From Actinoplanes lobatus (lineage in GTDB: Bacteria; Actinomycetota; Actinomycetes; Mycobacteriales; Micromonosporaceae): a stretch of DNA of 64,000 nt. The position numbers and the translations under genes were made by a program. Below are positions 26,140 through 34,863 of this stretch, one piece after another; position 1 is the stretch's first letter; the number at the start of each line of letters is the position of its first letter. The stretch covers positions 1,617,001 to 1,681,000 of the forward strand of contig NZ_JACHNC010000001.1 of the NCBI RefSeq assembly GCF_014205215.1, written 5' to 3'. The notes under the pieces were generated by a model that made no database searches, was not told where the DNA came from, and saw only the letters and a program-made list of their open reading frames with translations.

Positions 26140-26195
26140 TAAGCGACAAACGACAAACGACGAGCGACAGGCGATGAGCGACGAGCGACAAGCGG
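26140..26195 (-). repeat. Eight tandem 7-bp repeats upstream of hemB
   Basis: On the plus strand the units read TAAGCGA, CAAACGA, CAAACGA, CGAGCGA, CAGGCGA, TGAGCGA, CGAGCGA and CAAGCGG, in unbroken 7-bp register. The array ends at the hemB ribosome-binding site (about ten bases from the ATG) and would lie in the hemB 5' leader or promoter. Confidence 0.85.
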
Positions 26196-26207
26196 CGGGA
26201 AAACGAA

Positions 26208-26239
26208 GAAGCGCGCCGCTTTCGCAAACGGCGCGCTTC
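26208..26239 (-). terminator. Terminator of the rex-hemA-hemC-cobA/hemD operon
   Basis: GAAGCGCGCCG pairs with CGGCGCGCTTC around a ten-base loop, 11 bp past the cobA/hemD stop. On the minus strand the stem is followed by TTCGTTTT, a T-rich tail typical of an intrinsic terminator. Confidence 0.8.
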
Positions 26240-26249
26240 GTTCAGAGGA

Positions 26250-27836
26250 TCAGCGGAATCGGAGGGCGGTCGGGCCCTGCACCTTGGAGCCGCGGCGCTG
26301 CTTGGCCGGCATCGCGGCCAGCTTCTCGCGCAACTCCAGTGCGTAGTCCGCGAGGGCCTCGACCAGGTCGGGCACCGAGGCGTTCTGCGGCTGGGTGTCG
26401 ACCCGGAGGCCGAACTCCACAGCGGTTTCGGCGGTCTTCGGGCCGATCACCGCGACCACGGTACGGGCGTGCGGCTTACCCGCGATGCCGACCAGGTTCC
26501 GGACGGTCGAGGACGAGGTGAAGAGCACCGCGTCGAACCCGCCGGACTTGATCGCGTCCCGGATCTCGGCGGGCGGCGGGGCGGCCCGGACCGTCCGGTA
26601 CGCGGTCACGTCGTCCACCTCCCAGCCGCGCTCGATGAGCCCGGCCGCCAGGGTCTCGGTGGCGATGTCGGCGCGCGGCAGCAGCACCCGGCCGACCGGG
26701 TCGAGGATCTCGTCGTGCGGCGAGAACTCGGCCAGCAGGCCGTCGCTGGACTGCTCTCCGGACGGGATCAGCTCGGGCTGGATGCCGAAGGCGCGGACCG
26801 CGTCGGCGGTGGCCTCGCCGATGCAGGCGATCTTCACACCGCCGAAGTGGCGGGCGTCGAGGCCGTGCTCGCCGAACTTCTCCCAGACGGCGCGGACCGC
26901 GTTGACCGAGGTGAAGATGACCCACGCGTACCGGCCGTCGACCAGGCCCTTGACCGCGCGCTCCATCTGCGCCGGGGTGCGGGGCGGCTCGACCGCGATG
27001 GTCGGCACCTCGCACGGGATGGCGCCGTAGGCACGCAGTCGGGCGGACATGGCGCCGGCCTGCTCCTTGGTCCGCGGGACGAGCACCTTCCAGCCGTACA
27101 GCGGACGGTTCTCCCACCAGCTGAGGGCGTCACGCTCGGCCACCTCGGCGCCGACGGTGAGCACGACCCGGCCGGTGAAGCCGAGCGCCGCGGCGACGAA
27201 ACTGTCCACGGTCGAGGTGGTGGTGTACTGCGTCTCACCGGTGCCGTCGCCGGTCACCGCGACCGGGACGCCCGGCTCGACACCGGCGGCAAGCAGGCCG
27301 TCACGAACGGCGGCCAGGTCACCGGCGTCCACCGCGACGGCGAAGGAGCCCTTCTGGGCGGCGCCGGCGAGGGCGTCGAAGTCCAGGGTGGTGACGTCGT
27401 CGACGTCGGCGGCGATCCGGACGCCGGGCAGCGGCACGCCGGCGTAGGCGGCGACACCCTCGGCCTGCCCGATGCCGGGGATCACCTCGAAGTGCACCGC
27501 GGTACGCGCGACCGCCTGCACCTCCTTGACCACCGCGTCGTGGCCGAACGGGTCACCGGCGACCAGGTGCACGGCGGAGAGGCCGGACTTGGCGGCGGAC
27601 AGCAGCACCTTGGCGACGTCGCCGGGCGCGCCCTCGGCCGGGCTGAACTGCGCGTCCTCCTTGGCGTCGGAGCGGATCGCGCTGAGCAGGGTATCGGGCA
27701 CGCCGCGGTCGTAGACCACCTGGTCGGCATCGGTCAACGCCGCATACGCGCGGCGGGTCAGCAGCTCCGGGTCGCCGGGTCCGGCGCCGATGAACGCGAT
27801 GCGTCCGGCTGGCTTACGGGCGGTGCGGGTGGTCAT
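26250..27836 (-). CDS. cobA/hemD: Uroporphyrinogen-III C-methyltransferase/synthase fusion
   Basis: A 528-residue fusion. Residues about 10-245 form a SAM-dependent uroporphyrinogen III methyltransferase ([49 protein letters not shown]). Residues about 260-510 form uroporphyrinogen III synthase ([61 protein letters not shown]). The HemD half closes hydroxymethylbilane to uroporphyrinogen III, and the CobA half diverts it to precorrin-2 for sirohaem and B12. The methylase half seems divergent in its second loop, so its activity is less certain. The ATG overlaps the hemC stop (ATGA). Confidence 0.92.
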   Translation of the reverse strand: MTTRTARKPAGRIAFIGAGPGDPELLTRRAYAALTDADQVVYDRGVPDTLLSAIRSDAKEDAQFSPAEGAPGDVAKVLLSAAKSGLSAVHLVAGDPFGHDAVVKEVQAVARTAVHFEVIPGIGQAEGVAAYAGVPLPGVRIAADVDDVTTLDFDALAGAAQKGSFAVAVDAGDLAAVRDGLLAAGVEPGVPVAVTGDGTGETQYTTTSTVDSFVAAALGFTGRVVLTVGAEVAERDALSWWENRPLYGWKVLVPRTKEQAGAMSARLRAYGAIPCEVPTIAVEPPRTPAQMERAVKGLVDGRYAWVIFTSVNAVRAVWEKFGEHGLDARHFGGVKIACIGEATADAVRAFGIQPELIPSGEQSSDGLLAEFSPHDEILDPVGRVLLPRADIATETLAAGLIERGWEVDDVTAYRTVRAAPPPAEIRDAIKSGGFDAVLFTSSSTVRNLVGIAGKPHARTVVAVIGPKTAETAVEFGLRVDTQPQNASVPDLVEALADYALELREKLAAMPAKQRRGSKVQGPTALRFR

Positions 27837-28756
27837 TCTGTGCTCCCCATCAGGGTATCGGCTCCGGCGTCGAGGAGATCGATGGCAAGCGCCTTGCCGA
27901 TCTCCGCCGCGCCGGCGGGCGTTCCGGTGCGCGACAGTCGGATGGCTCGGACCCCATCCGGGCTGATCACCGCACCGCGCAGGTAGATCTCGTCACCGTC
28001 GTCGCCTTCGGCGACTTCGGCGTGTGCCGCGACCGGGGCGGAGCACCCGGCCTCGAGCGTGGCAAGCATCGACCGCTCCGCCAGCACGGCGGCCCGGGTC
28101 GGTGCGTGATCGAGAGCGGACAGCAGCTCGATCAGGTCGGTGTCGTCGGCCCGGCACTCCACCGCCAGCGCGCCCTGGGCGGGGGCGGGCAGCATGAGCA
28201 TCGGGTCGAGCGTCTCGGTGATCTCCGCGGACCGGCCGAGGCGTGCCACACCGGCCCGGGCGAGAACGACGGCATCGAGATCGGCCTCGGGTCCGAGAAC
28301 CCGGGCGATGCGCGAGTCGACATTCCCCCGAATCGGCGTGACCTGCAAATCTAGCCCCAAAGCGCGGAGTTGCGCGATGCGGCGCACCGCACCGGTGCCG
28401 ATGGACGAGCCCGGCGGCAGCTCCGCCAGCGTCAGTCCGTCGCGGGCGATCAGGGCGTCACGCGGGTCCTCCCGGGGCGGTACGGCGGCGATGTGCAGCC
28501 GTGGGTGCTCGCCGGTGGGGAGGTCCTTGTACGAGTGCACGGCGAAGTCGATCTCGCCGGCCAGCAGTGCGTCCCGGAGTGCGGAGACGAAGACCCCGAC
28601 GCCGAGCTGGGCCACCGGAGCGTCGGACCGGTCACCGGGGGTGACGATCCGGACCAGCTCGACCGGGCGGCCGGTGGCGGCGGTCAGCGCGTCGGCGACC
28701 ATCTGTGACTGGGTGAGCGCCAGGGTGCTGCCCCTGGTGCCGAGCCGAAGCGTCAC
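27833..28756 (-). CDS. hemC: Hydroxymethylbilane synthase
   Basis: A 307-residue enzyme that polymerises four porphobilinogens into hydroxymethylbilane. N-terminal [20 protein letters not shown] and the loop [13 protein letters not shown] with the active-site Asp/Lys region are present, as is [11 protein letters not shown]. The cysteine that carries the dipyrromethane cofactor is in [15 protein letters not shown]. It starts four bases inside the hemA stop region (overlap) and itself overlaps cobA/hemD, so the cluster is translationally linked. Confidence 0.96.
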   Translation of the reverse strand: MTLRLGTRGSTLALTQSQMVADALTAATGRPVELVRIVTPGDRSDAPVAQLGVGVFVSALRDALLAGEIDFAVHSYKDLPTGEHPRLHIAAVPPREDPRDALIARDGLTLAELPPGSSIGTGAVRRIAQLRALGLDLQVTPIRGNVDSRIARVLGPEADLDAVVLARAGVARLGRSAEITETLDPMLMLPAPAQGALAVECRADDTDLIELLSALDHAPTRAAVLAERSMLATLEAGCSAPVAAHAEVAEGDDGDEIYLRGAVISPDGVRAIRLSRTGTPAGAAEIGKALAIDLLDAGADTLMGSTE

Positions 28757-30048
28757 GGTTTTCCCCCGATCTCCGGTACCGCGTTCGCCTGTGTGGCCAG
28801 CGGGACGTCCAGGTCGAACAATTCACGGAGCAGGGCCGCGTACTGGTCGCCGCCGGGTTCGGCGGCGAGCTGCCGGACCCGCACGGTCGGCGAGTGCAGC
28901 AGCTGCTGGACGACCCGGTGCAGGGTACGGGAGACGTCGCCCCGCTGCTCCTCGGTGAACTCCGGCCGGCGGGCGATCAGCTTGCGCATCTCGGCCGAGA
29001 CGACCTCCTCGGCCCGGGTCCGCAGGGCGGCCACCGTGGGCGCGATCTCGGCGCCGCGCAGCCAGCCGAGGAAGTTCTCCACCTCGGTGGTGACGATCTG
29101 CTCGACGGCCGCGGTCTCGGCGGCGACCGGGTGGGTGCGCCGGCTGGTGGCGAGGCTGTCGATGTCGATGATGTGCACGCCGGGCAGACCGGCGGCGTCC
29201 GGCTCGACGTCGCGGGGAACGGCCAGGTCGAGCACCACCAGCTCCTTGCCGACCCGCTCCAGGCGCTGCCGGGTGAGCACGGGCACGGTGGAGGCGGTGG
29301 CGCACACCACGAGGTCCACTTCTTTCAACACCGCGTCGAGCTCATCGAAGGGGACGGCGACCGCCCCGTACGCCTCGGCGAGCCGGTCGGCGCGATCGTG
29401 GCTGCGGTTGGTGATCCGCAGCGGCCCCACACCGGCCCGGGTGAGCGTGGCCACCGACAGCGCGCCCATCGCCCCGGCCCCGATGACCAGCGCGGAACGC
29501 CCGGCCAGGTCGGCGCCGAGGTGCTCGGCGGCCAGGTCGAGGGCGGCCGTCACGACGCTCTGCCCGGCCCGGTCGATGCCGGTCTCGGCGTGCGCCCGCT
29601 TGCCGACCCGCAGCGTCTGCTGCATCAGCTCGTGCAGCAGGCGGCCGGCCGAGTCGACCTCGGTGGCCGCGTGGTACGCGTCGCGCAGCTGGCCGAGGAT
29701 CTGCGCCTCGCCGACGACCATCGAGTCGAGGCCGGAGGAGACCCGGAACGAGTGGCGGACCGCGGCCTCGCCGTAGTGCACGTAGAGGTGGCCGGCGAGC
29801 TCGCTGGCGGGGATGCCGGAGTGCTCGGACAGCACGTTGCAGATGTCGCCGAGGCCGCCGTGGAAGCCGCTGACCGCCGCGTACACCTCGACGCGGTTGC
29901 AGGTGGAGACGACCACCGCCTCACCCACGTACGGCTGGGCGACCAGGCGTTGCAGCAGACCGGGGACGGAGGGCTCGGGAATGACGAGGCGCTCGAGGAC
30001 CGCGACGTCGGCCGTGCGGTACGAGGCACCGATGCTCAGCAGGTTCAC
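28753..30048 (-). CDS. hemA: Glutamyl-tRNA reductase
   Basis: A 431-residue enzyme that reduces glutamyl-tRNA to glutamate-1-semialdehyde, the committed step of the C5 tetrapyrrole route. The catalytic Cys is in [12 protein letters not shown] (about residue 50). The NADPH domain follows ([17 protein letters not shown], about 180) and the C-terminal dimerisation domain closes the protein. [13 protein letters not shown] and the [15 protein letters not shown] segment are typical. The gene overlaps rex upstream and hemC downstream by four bases each. As the entry step it is the natural control point, consistent with a Rex operator at the head of the unit. Confidence 0.97.
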   Translation of the reverse strand: MNLLSIGASYRTADVAVLERLVIPEPSVPGLLQRLVAQPYVGEAVVVSTCNRVEVYAAVSGFHGGLGDICNVLSEHSGIPASELAGHLYVHYGEAAVRHSFRVSSGLDSMVVGEAQILGQLRDAYHAATEVDSAGRLLHELMQQTLRVGKRAHAETGIDRAGQSVVTAALDLAAEHLGADLAGRSALVIGAGAMGALSVATLTRAGVGPLRITNRSHDRADRLAEAYGAVAVPFDELDAVLKEVDLVVCATASTVPVLTRQRLERVGKELVVLDLAVPRDVEPDAAGLPGVHIIDIDSLATSRRTHPVAAETAAVEQIVTTEVENFLGWLRGAEIAPTVAALRTRAEEVVSAEMRKLIARRPEFTEEQRGDVSRTLHRVVQQLLHSPTVRVRQLAAEPGGDQYAALLRELFDLDVPLATQANAVPEIGGKP

Positions 30049-30803
30049 GAACCGACCGCCTTCTGATCGTCCGGCAGCTTGTCCGGGCTCGCGGCGGCGC
30101 CCCGGCCGCCCGGGAGGGCGGTCAGAGACGCCTTGCGGTGCTCATGGAACGAAAGGATCTGCAGCTCGATGGCGAGATCCACCTTACGGACATCGACGTT
30201 GGAAGGCACCGACAGAACGCCCGGCGCGAAGTTGAGGATGCTCGTCACACCGGCGGCGACCAGCGCGTCGGCGACCGTCTGGGCGGTGCCGGGCGGGGTG
30301 GCTATCACACCGATCGCGATGGACTCGTCGGCTGCGATCCGCTCCAGCTCGTCGAGGTGCCGCACGGTGAGGCCGTTGATCTGCTCGCCGACCTTCTTCG
30401 GGTCGGTGTCGAAGAGGGCCACCACCCGGAAGCCGCGGCTGGCGAAGCCCGCGTACCCGGCCAGGGCGTGCCCGAGGTTACCGACGCCGACCAGGCAGAC
30501 CGCCCGGTTCTCGTCGAGGCCCAGGATGTACTCGATCTGGGCGACGAGCAGGGAGACGTCGTAGCCGACGCCGCGGGTGCCGTACGACCCGAGGTGCGAC
30601 AGGTCCTTACGGAGTTTGGCGGAGTTGACCCCGGCGGCGGCCGCCAGACCCTCACTCGATACCGTCTCCGCGCCGGTCTCGGCGAGGTGATGGAGGGCGC
30701 GAAGGTACTCCGGCAGTCGCGCGATGGTCGCCTCCGGTAGATCCGGGAAGGCCGGGACGCCACCGGCCTCGCCGGGCGTGCTTCCGTGACGCTGCTGACT
30801 CAT
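30045..30803 (-). CDS. rex: Redox-sensing transcriptional repressor Rex
   Basis: A protein of 252 residues from ATG 30803 (GGAG at about six bases). The N-terminal winged helix (IARLPEYLRALHHLAETGAE; SKLRKDLSHLG-type motif as SAKLRKDLSHLGSYGTRG) binds DNA. The Rossmann domain VCLVGVGNLGHALAGY senses the NADH/NAD+ ratio, and the C-terminal helix swaps between dimer partners. High NADH releases Rex from DNA. It heads the haem operon, as in Streptomyces (rex-hemA-hemC-hemD-hemB), and a Rex operator lies about 115 bp upstream. The open frame extends to 30932 without homology, and would include the operator, so the internal ATG is preferred. Confidence 0.95.
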   Translation of the reverse strand: MSQQRHGSTPGEAGGVPAFPDLPEATIARLPEYLRALHHLAETGAETVSSEGLAAAAGVNSAKLRKDLSHLGSYGTRGVGYDVSLLVAQIEYILGLDENRAVCLVGVGNLGHALAGYAGFASRGFRVVALFDTDPKKVGEQINGLTVRHLDELERIAADESIAIGVIATPPGTAQTVADALVAAGVTSILNFAPGVLSVPSNVDVRKVDLAIELQILSFHEHRKASLTALPGGRGAAASPDKLPDDQKAVGS

Positions 30804-30916
30804 CTGACTCCGTGCCGACGAGGCGAACCTGCGGTGAGCCCTGTCTGTGCGATACCGGTGAAACCCTCGTGGGGTGGCTGTGGTAGCGGGGCTCGTCGGA
30901 GTCACAGAGTAGGCGC

Positions 30917-30934
30917 TTGTGAAGGCGTGCACAA
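30917..30934. promoter_or_regulatory. Rex operator upstream of rex-hem operon
   Basis: TTGTGAAGGCGTGCACAA matches the Rex consensus TTGTGAA-N4-TTCACAA at all fixed positions but one (G for T in the right half). Its position 114 bp before the rex start fits autoregulation and redox control of haem synthesis. Confidence 0.82.
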
Positions 30935-31035
30935 ATCGCGATCTTGTCGGGACAATTGGACAAGATCGACCCGGCTGTGTTAGTCGGGCCGACCCGTCGA
31001 GTATTACCGCTCGACCCCCGCCAGGGCCACCTGAC

Positions 31036-31677
31036 TCAGAGTGACATGGCCGTCTTTACCGCCTCCACCAGCGTGTCGGCGACCGGACGGCCGGATTCCC
31101 GCAGCCGGGCCGGGTGGGTGAATCCGCCCGTGTAGAGGACCGCGCACCCGCCGACCGCCTCGGCCGCGTCCGCGTCGTCCAGCGAGTCGCCGATCAGCAC
31201 CACGTCCCGCCCGGCAACACCCAGTTCGTCCAGGTGAGCGGCGAGATGGGCGGCTTTGAACCCGCCACCGAGTTCGGCCCGCAGCCCGTCGACGCGGGCG
31301 AAGAGGCCGGCCAGCCCGTAGCCCTCGACGGCCGGGATCAGCTCGCTGTGGAACCACATGGACAGCAGCGACTGGCCGCCCGGCCACGTCCTGATCGCGG
31401 TCATCGCGTCGGCGGCCAGCGATACGTCGGTCAGCCCCAGGCGGTACGCGTCGTGGAAGATCCGGTCCAGCCGGCCGAACTCCTCGTGGTCGACCGCCCG
31501 GCCCAGCATCTCGGCGTAGAACTCGGCGACCGGCCGCCGGAAGGCCCGCCGATGCTCGTCGGCGTCCACGTCGCGGCCGCCCACCGTGGCGAAGGCCGTA
31601 TTGGTCGACGAGACCACCAGGTGGAGGTCGTCGAGCAGGGTTCCGTTCCAGTCCCAGACCAGGTGCTTTGACGTCAC
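31036..31677 (-). CDS. HAD family hydrolase (phosphatase-like)
   Basis: A protein of 213 residues from GTG 31677. The HAD motifs are complete: nucleophile LVWDWNGTLLDD (about 6-17), motif II TWPGGQSLLSMWF with Ser, the lysine region GGGFKAAHLAAHLDEL, and motif IV VLIGDSLDDADAA. The second residue of the DxD/DxN motif is Asn, which I have seen in phosphatase-like subtypes, so the reaction is not certain. The substrate is unknown. It is the last gene of a unit with glutaredoxin-like and acyl-CoA ligase genes; an 11-bp gap separates it from the former. The frame extends to 31896 but without homology. Confidence 0.85.
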   Translation of the reverse strand: MTSKHLVWDWNGTLLDDLHLVVSSTNTAFATVGGRDVDADEHRRAFRRPVAEFYAEMLGRAVDHEEFGRLDRIFHDAYRLGLTDVSLAADAMTAIRTWPGGQSLLSMWFHSELIPAVEGYGLAGLFARVDGLRAELGGGFKAAHLAAHLDELGVAGRDVVLIGDSLDDADAAEAVGGCAVLYTGGFTHPARLRESGRPVADTLVEAVKTAMSL

Positions 31678-31688
31678 GGGAAGCGAGG

Positions 31689-31934
31689 CTACAGCCGCGG
31701 CTCGCCCGGCTGCCGGGCCAGATCCCGCAGCAGGCGCTCCTCCTCGATGCGCCAGTAGCCGTGCTCCTTGCCGTCCAGCAGCAGGACCGGCACCCGGTCG
31801 CCGTAGTCGCGCTCCAGCTCGATCGACGAGTCCACGTCGACCTTCGCCCACTGACCGGGGGCGATCCGGTCCAGCGTCTGCTCGGCCACCTCGCACAGGT
31901 GGCAGCCGTCCCGGCTGATCAGGGTGAGTCTCAC
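31689..31934 (-). CDS. Glutaredoxin-like thiol-disulfide protein
   Basis: An 81-residue thioredoxin-fold protein with the redox motif CHLC at residues 11-14 (LTLISRDGCHLCEVAEQTL), the cis-proline strand DRVPVLLLDGKEH, and a short C-terminal helix. This is the DUF836/glutaredoxin-like group. It probably shuttles electrons in the cytosol. The GTG start overlaps the TGA of the acyl-CoA ligase gene (GTGA). In Streptomyces similar genes sit between rex and bldN, so the gene order is conserved. Confidence 0.88.
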   Translation of the reverse strand: MRLTLISRDGCHLCEVAEQTLDRIAPGQWAKVDVDSSIELERDYGDRVPVLLLDGKEHGYWRIEEERLLRDLARQPGEPRL

Positions 31935-33388
31935 AGGTCGCCCTTCCGGATCTTCCCGATCGGCGTGCGCGGCAGCGTGGCCACCAGCTCGATGCCGGGC
32001 AGCTTGAAGCGGGCCAGCCTGGCGGCGCAGTGCGCCCGCAGCTCGTCCGGGCTCGGCGCCGGCTCCCCGGCGGGCACCACGTAGGCGTGCGGGCGCTGGC
32101 CGGTCTCCGGGTCGGGCAGCCCCACCACGGCCACCGCGGCCACCGCCGGGTGCGCGCTCAGCACCCGCTCGATCTCGGCCGGATAGACGTTGAAGCCGTT
32201 CACCAGGATCAGCTCGCCGATCCGGTCGACCAGGACCAGGTCGCCGTCGCCGTCGGCGTAGGCGATGTCACCGGTGGGCCACCAGCCGTCCGGGCCGGGG
32301 CCGCCGCGCCCGTCCGGCCAGTAGCCGGAGAACAGGTTCGGCCCGCGGACCACGATCTCGCCCGGATCGGTGCCGGCCGACTCCGCGATCTCGAGATCGG
32401 CGTCGACCGAGGCGGTGCCGTCGCGCCACAGTTCCAGACCCGAGGGGGTACGCAGGAGCAGCTCGACACCGGGCAACGGGCGGCCGATCGAGCCGCTCTT
32501 GTCCCGGTGGCTCACCGCCGTGGTGGTCAGCACCGGGGCGGTCTCGGTCAGCCCGTACCCGATCAGGACGGCCCGGCCGGTCAGCTCCCGGAACCGCGCC
32601 GCCACGCTCTCCTCCAGCGGCGCCGCGCCGCACACCGCGGTGCGCACCGCACGCAGCGCCTCCGCGGCGTCGGGCAGGCGCGTCCAGGCCTGGTACATGC
32701 CGGGCACGCCGACCGTGACGGTCACCCGGTGACGGGTGATCAGCTCCAGCGAGACGGCCGCGTCGAAGCGCTCGGCCAGCACTCCGGTCGCCGCGTGGTG
32801 CGCCACCGTGCCGAGCCCGGTGTTCAGCCCGTAGGCGTGGAAGAACGGCACCGCCAGCAGCACCACGTCGTCCGGGCCGACCACCGGCGGCTCGATCCGG
32901 TCGAGCTGCTCGTGGTTCGCGGCGAGCGCGGCGTGGGTCAGCATGGCGCCCTTCGGCCGCCCGCTCGTGCCCGAGGTGTAGAGCAGAACCGCAAGATCAT
33001 TTTTTCCGGGTACGGCGTCCCGCGCGAATTCCTGGACTCCGCCGGTCAGCGGCTCCTCGACGACCAGGGCGGCCGCCGAGTCGGCGATCGCGTACTCCCG
33101 CTCGTCCGCGGTGTATCCCGGACTGAGCGGCACCGCGACCCGGCCGGCCCGCAGCGTCCCGAAGTAGGCGGCCGCGAAGTCGACGGTGTTGCCGAGCAGC
33201 AGCGCCACCCGGTCGCCGGGCGCGGTGCGTGCGGTGATCGAGGCGGCGGCCGCGGAGACGCGGCTGTCCAATTCCGCCCATGTGATGACAATGTCCCCGG
33301 CGATCAGCGCGGGCCGATCCGGACGTCGTCCGGCGGCCTCGGCGACCGGGTCTCGGGCGGGTTCCTCCACGAGGCCCGAGTCTGGCAC
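31931..33388 (-). CDS. AMP-forming acyl-CoA synthetase-like protein
   Basis: An ANL-superfamily enzyme of 485 residues from GTG 33388. Motifs in order: ATP loop LLYTSGTSGRPKGAMLTH (about 134-151), GYGLTETAPV (about 278), WWPTGDIAYADGDGDLVLVDR (hinge region split here) and the catalytic C-terminal lysine in PRTPIGKIRKGDL. It should activate a carboxylic acid with ATP and join it to CoA; the acid is unknown. GTG 33370 is an alternative start. The 124-bp open extension to 33511 reads as non-coding and includes palindromic DNA of the bldN promoter side. It begins a unit with the glutaredoxin-like and HAD genes. Confidence 0.85.
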   Translation of the reverse strand: MPDSGLVEEPARDPVAEAAGRRPDRPALIAGDIVITWAELDSRVSAAAASITARTAPGDRVALLLGNTVDFAAAYFGTLRAGRVAVPLSPGYTADEREYAIADSAAALVVEEPLTGGVQEFARDAVPGKNDLAVLLYTSGTSGRPKGAMLTHAALAANHEQLDRIEPPVVGPDDVVLLAVPFFHAYGLNTGLGTVAHHAATGVLAERFDAAVSLELITRHRVTVTVGVPGMYQAWTRLPDAAEALRAVRTAVCGAAPLEESVAARFRELTGRAVLIGYGLTETAPVLTTTAVSHRDKSGSIGRPLPGVELLLRTPSGLELWRDGTASVDADLEIAESAGTDPGEIVVRGPNLFSGYWPDGRGGPGPDGWWPTGDIAYADGDGDLVLVDRIGELILVNGFNVYPAEIERVLSAHPAVAAVAVVGLPDPETGQRPHAYVVPAGEPAPSPDELRAHCAARLARFKLPGIELVATLPRTPIGKIRKGDL

Positions 33389-33495
33389 AAAGCGCGCCCG
33401 ACCGGGACGGCGGACAGCGGGTGCGCCGTGTACGCGGCTTGTTCGGCAAAAGTTGACCTTGACGGGCATTGCCGCTTTCGCGTCATTCGCGGCTT

Positions 33496-33519
33496 TGCGC
33501 GTAGCGCACACGGTGTGCG
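33496..33519. promoter_or_regulatory. Tandem palindromes upstream of bldN
   Basis: TGCGC-GTA-GCGCA (33496-33508) shares its right arm with CGCACAC-G-GTGTGCG (33505-33519). The second contains ACACGGTGT, which keeps the fixed AC-C-G-GT core of the BldD box as I recall it. They lie between the divergent acyl-CoA ligase and bldN genes, 140-160 bp before the small ORF. Operator function is inferred. Confidence 0.45.
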
Positions 33520-33657
33520 ACTCCCCGTGTCCGAACTCGGTGATACTTCCGCACTGTGTAACGAATCCACACCAACGGGTGAGGTCGACCGGCTTTTCAG
33601 CGGGTTACCCCACCCCTTTTGTTGTGAAGTGACCACCCTCATCCCGAGGAGGCCGCT

Positions 33658-33750
33658 GTGCCCCACAAAGCACGGAACCGCAGTGAATCCATGTCTGGCG
33701 GGACGGATCCACTGTCGTCGCAGGCCCGCCGGGTTGAGGAGGCGCAGTGA
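33658..33750 (+). CDS. 30-residue ORF coupled to bldN
   Basis: GTG 33658 starts a 30-codon frame (MPHKARNRSESMSGGTDPLS, then SQARRVEEAQ) whose TGA overlaps the GTG start of bldN as GTGA. A strong Shine-Dalgarno, GAGGAGG at 33646-33652, stands five bases before the start, and a second GAGGAGG inside the ORF serves bldN. The peptide is basic, hydrophilic and not a membrane or signal sequence. I do not recognise it. Translation of this ORF would bring ribosomes to the bldN start, so it may act as a control leader. It could also be a chance frame. Confidence 0.6.
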   Translation: MPHKARNRSESMSGGTDPLSSQARRVEEAQ

Positions 33751-34688
33751 CTCATGTGTACGCCGAGGACCCGTACCACCGCGACGTCGTCGCGGCACGG
33801 CACGCGCTCTCCGAGGGGCTGAACGCCCTGCGCGGGTCGTCGATCGTGAACGCGCTGCGCGGCGACAGCCCGAAGCAGGCCGGCAGCCGCCGCCCGCCGA
33901 ACAGCCCGCCCGCCGTGGCGACGCCGAACTCCGGCAACGGGAGCAGGTTCGGCCGCCCCGGCACGAACCGGCCCCCGGCCCAGTCCACCGGCCAGCACTC
34001 GAACACCGGCGAGAGCGACACCGTCACCGGTGACCACACCGTGGTCCTGCCGACGCAGAGCACCACCGGACCGCCGACCGAGACGGCCCCGCCGAAGCAC
34101 CCGGCCCGGCCCGACCGCGGCGACCCGGCGGCCGAGGTGTGGGCGCTGGTCGAACGCGCCCAGGCCGGCGAGGCCGAGGCGTTCGGGCTGATCTACGACC
34201 GGTACGTGGACACCGTGTTCCGGTTCGTCTACTTCCGAGTCGGCAACCGTCAGCTCGCCGAGGACCTGACCTCGGACACGTTCCTGCGCGCTCTCAAGCG
34301 CATCGGCAGCTTCACCTGGCAGGGCCGTGACCTCGGCGCCTGGCTGGTCACCATCGCCCGGAACCTGGTCGCCGACCACTTCAAGTCCGGCCGCTACCGC
34401 CTCGAGGTCACCACCGGGGACGTGCTCGACGCCGACCGCGAGGACCGGGGCCCGGAGGGCAGCCCGGAGTCCGCGGTGGTCGACCACATCACCAACGTGG
34501 CCCTGCTCACCGCGGTCAAGCAGCTCAACCCGGAGCAGCAGGAATGCATCGTGCTGCGCTTCCTCCAGGGCTTCTCGGTGGCCGAGACCGCGCAGACCAT
34601 GGGCAAGAACGAGGGCGCCATCAAGGCCCTCCAGTACCGGGCCGTCCGGGCATTGAACAGGCTTCTGCCGGACGGGTTCCAATCTTGA
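33747..34688 (+). CDS. bldN: ECF sigma factor BldN with long N-terminal extension
   Basis: A 313-residue sigma factor. Residues 1-130 form a Pro/Thr/Ser/Asn-rich extension. Region 2 follows (ALVERAQAGEAEAFGLIYDRYVDT, split at about 135-155; ADHFKSGRY) and region 4 (LNPEQQECIVLRFLQGFSVAET; GKNEGAIKALQYRAVRAL). The match to Streptomyces BldN is strong across the core. BldN directs chaplin, rodlin and whiB-type genes for aerial growth in Streptomyces and is made as a pro-protein with an N-terminal extension. GTG 33747 has GAGGAGG at five bases. The next gene encodes an rsbN-like membrane protein, as in Streptomyces. The target genes here are unknown. Confidence 0.93.
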   Translation: MTHVYAEDPYHRDVVAARHALSEGLNALRGSSIVNALRGDSPKQAGSRRPPNSPPAVATPNSGNGSRFGRPGTNRPPAQSTGQHSNTGESDTVTGDHTVVLPTQSTTGPPTETAPPKHPARPDRGDPAAEVWALVERAQAGEAEAFGLIYDRYVDTVFRFVYFRVGNRQLAEDLTSDTFLRALKRIGSFTWQGRDLGAWLVTIARNLVADHFKSGRYRLEVTTGDVLDADREDRGPEGSPESAVVDHITNVALLTAVKQLNPEQQECIVLRFLQGFSVAETAQTMGKNEGAIKALQYRAVRALNRLLPDGFQS

Positions 34689-34863
34689 TCCGGCGCTCTC
34701 AGATGTCGATCTCCGATACCCGATGGCACCGCCTCGCACCCGTAACCGGGGCCGCGTGTCGCGCGTTTGTCCGGATGCGACCCGGGGCCGTGTCCCACGG
34801 TCCGGTCGCCGACGCCGGCCCGCAGGCCGGCGAGACAGTCACGAGCGAGGGGAGGTGCCCACG

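Noticed and set aside
26018..26227. A small minus-strand frame with repeated RLSLV units before hemB
   Set aside because: It is produced by the 7-bp tandem repeats and overlaps hemB out of frame; no ribosome site.
32030..34033. A plus-strand open frame of 667 codons over the acyl-CoA ligase and the bldN promoter
   Set aside because: The composition is that of antisense frames and it would cover the bldN leader and the strong motifs of the ligase.
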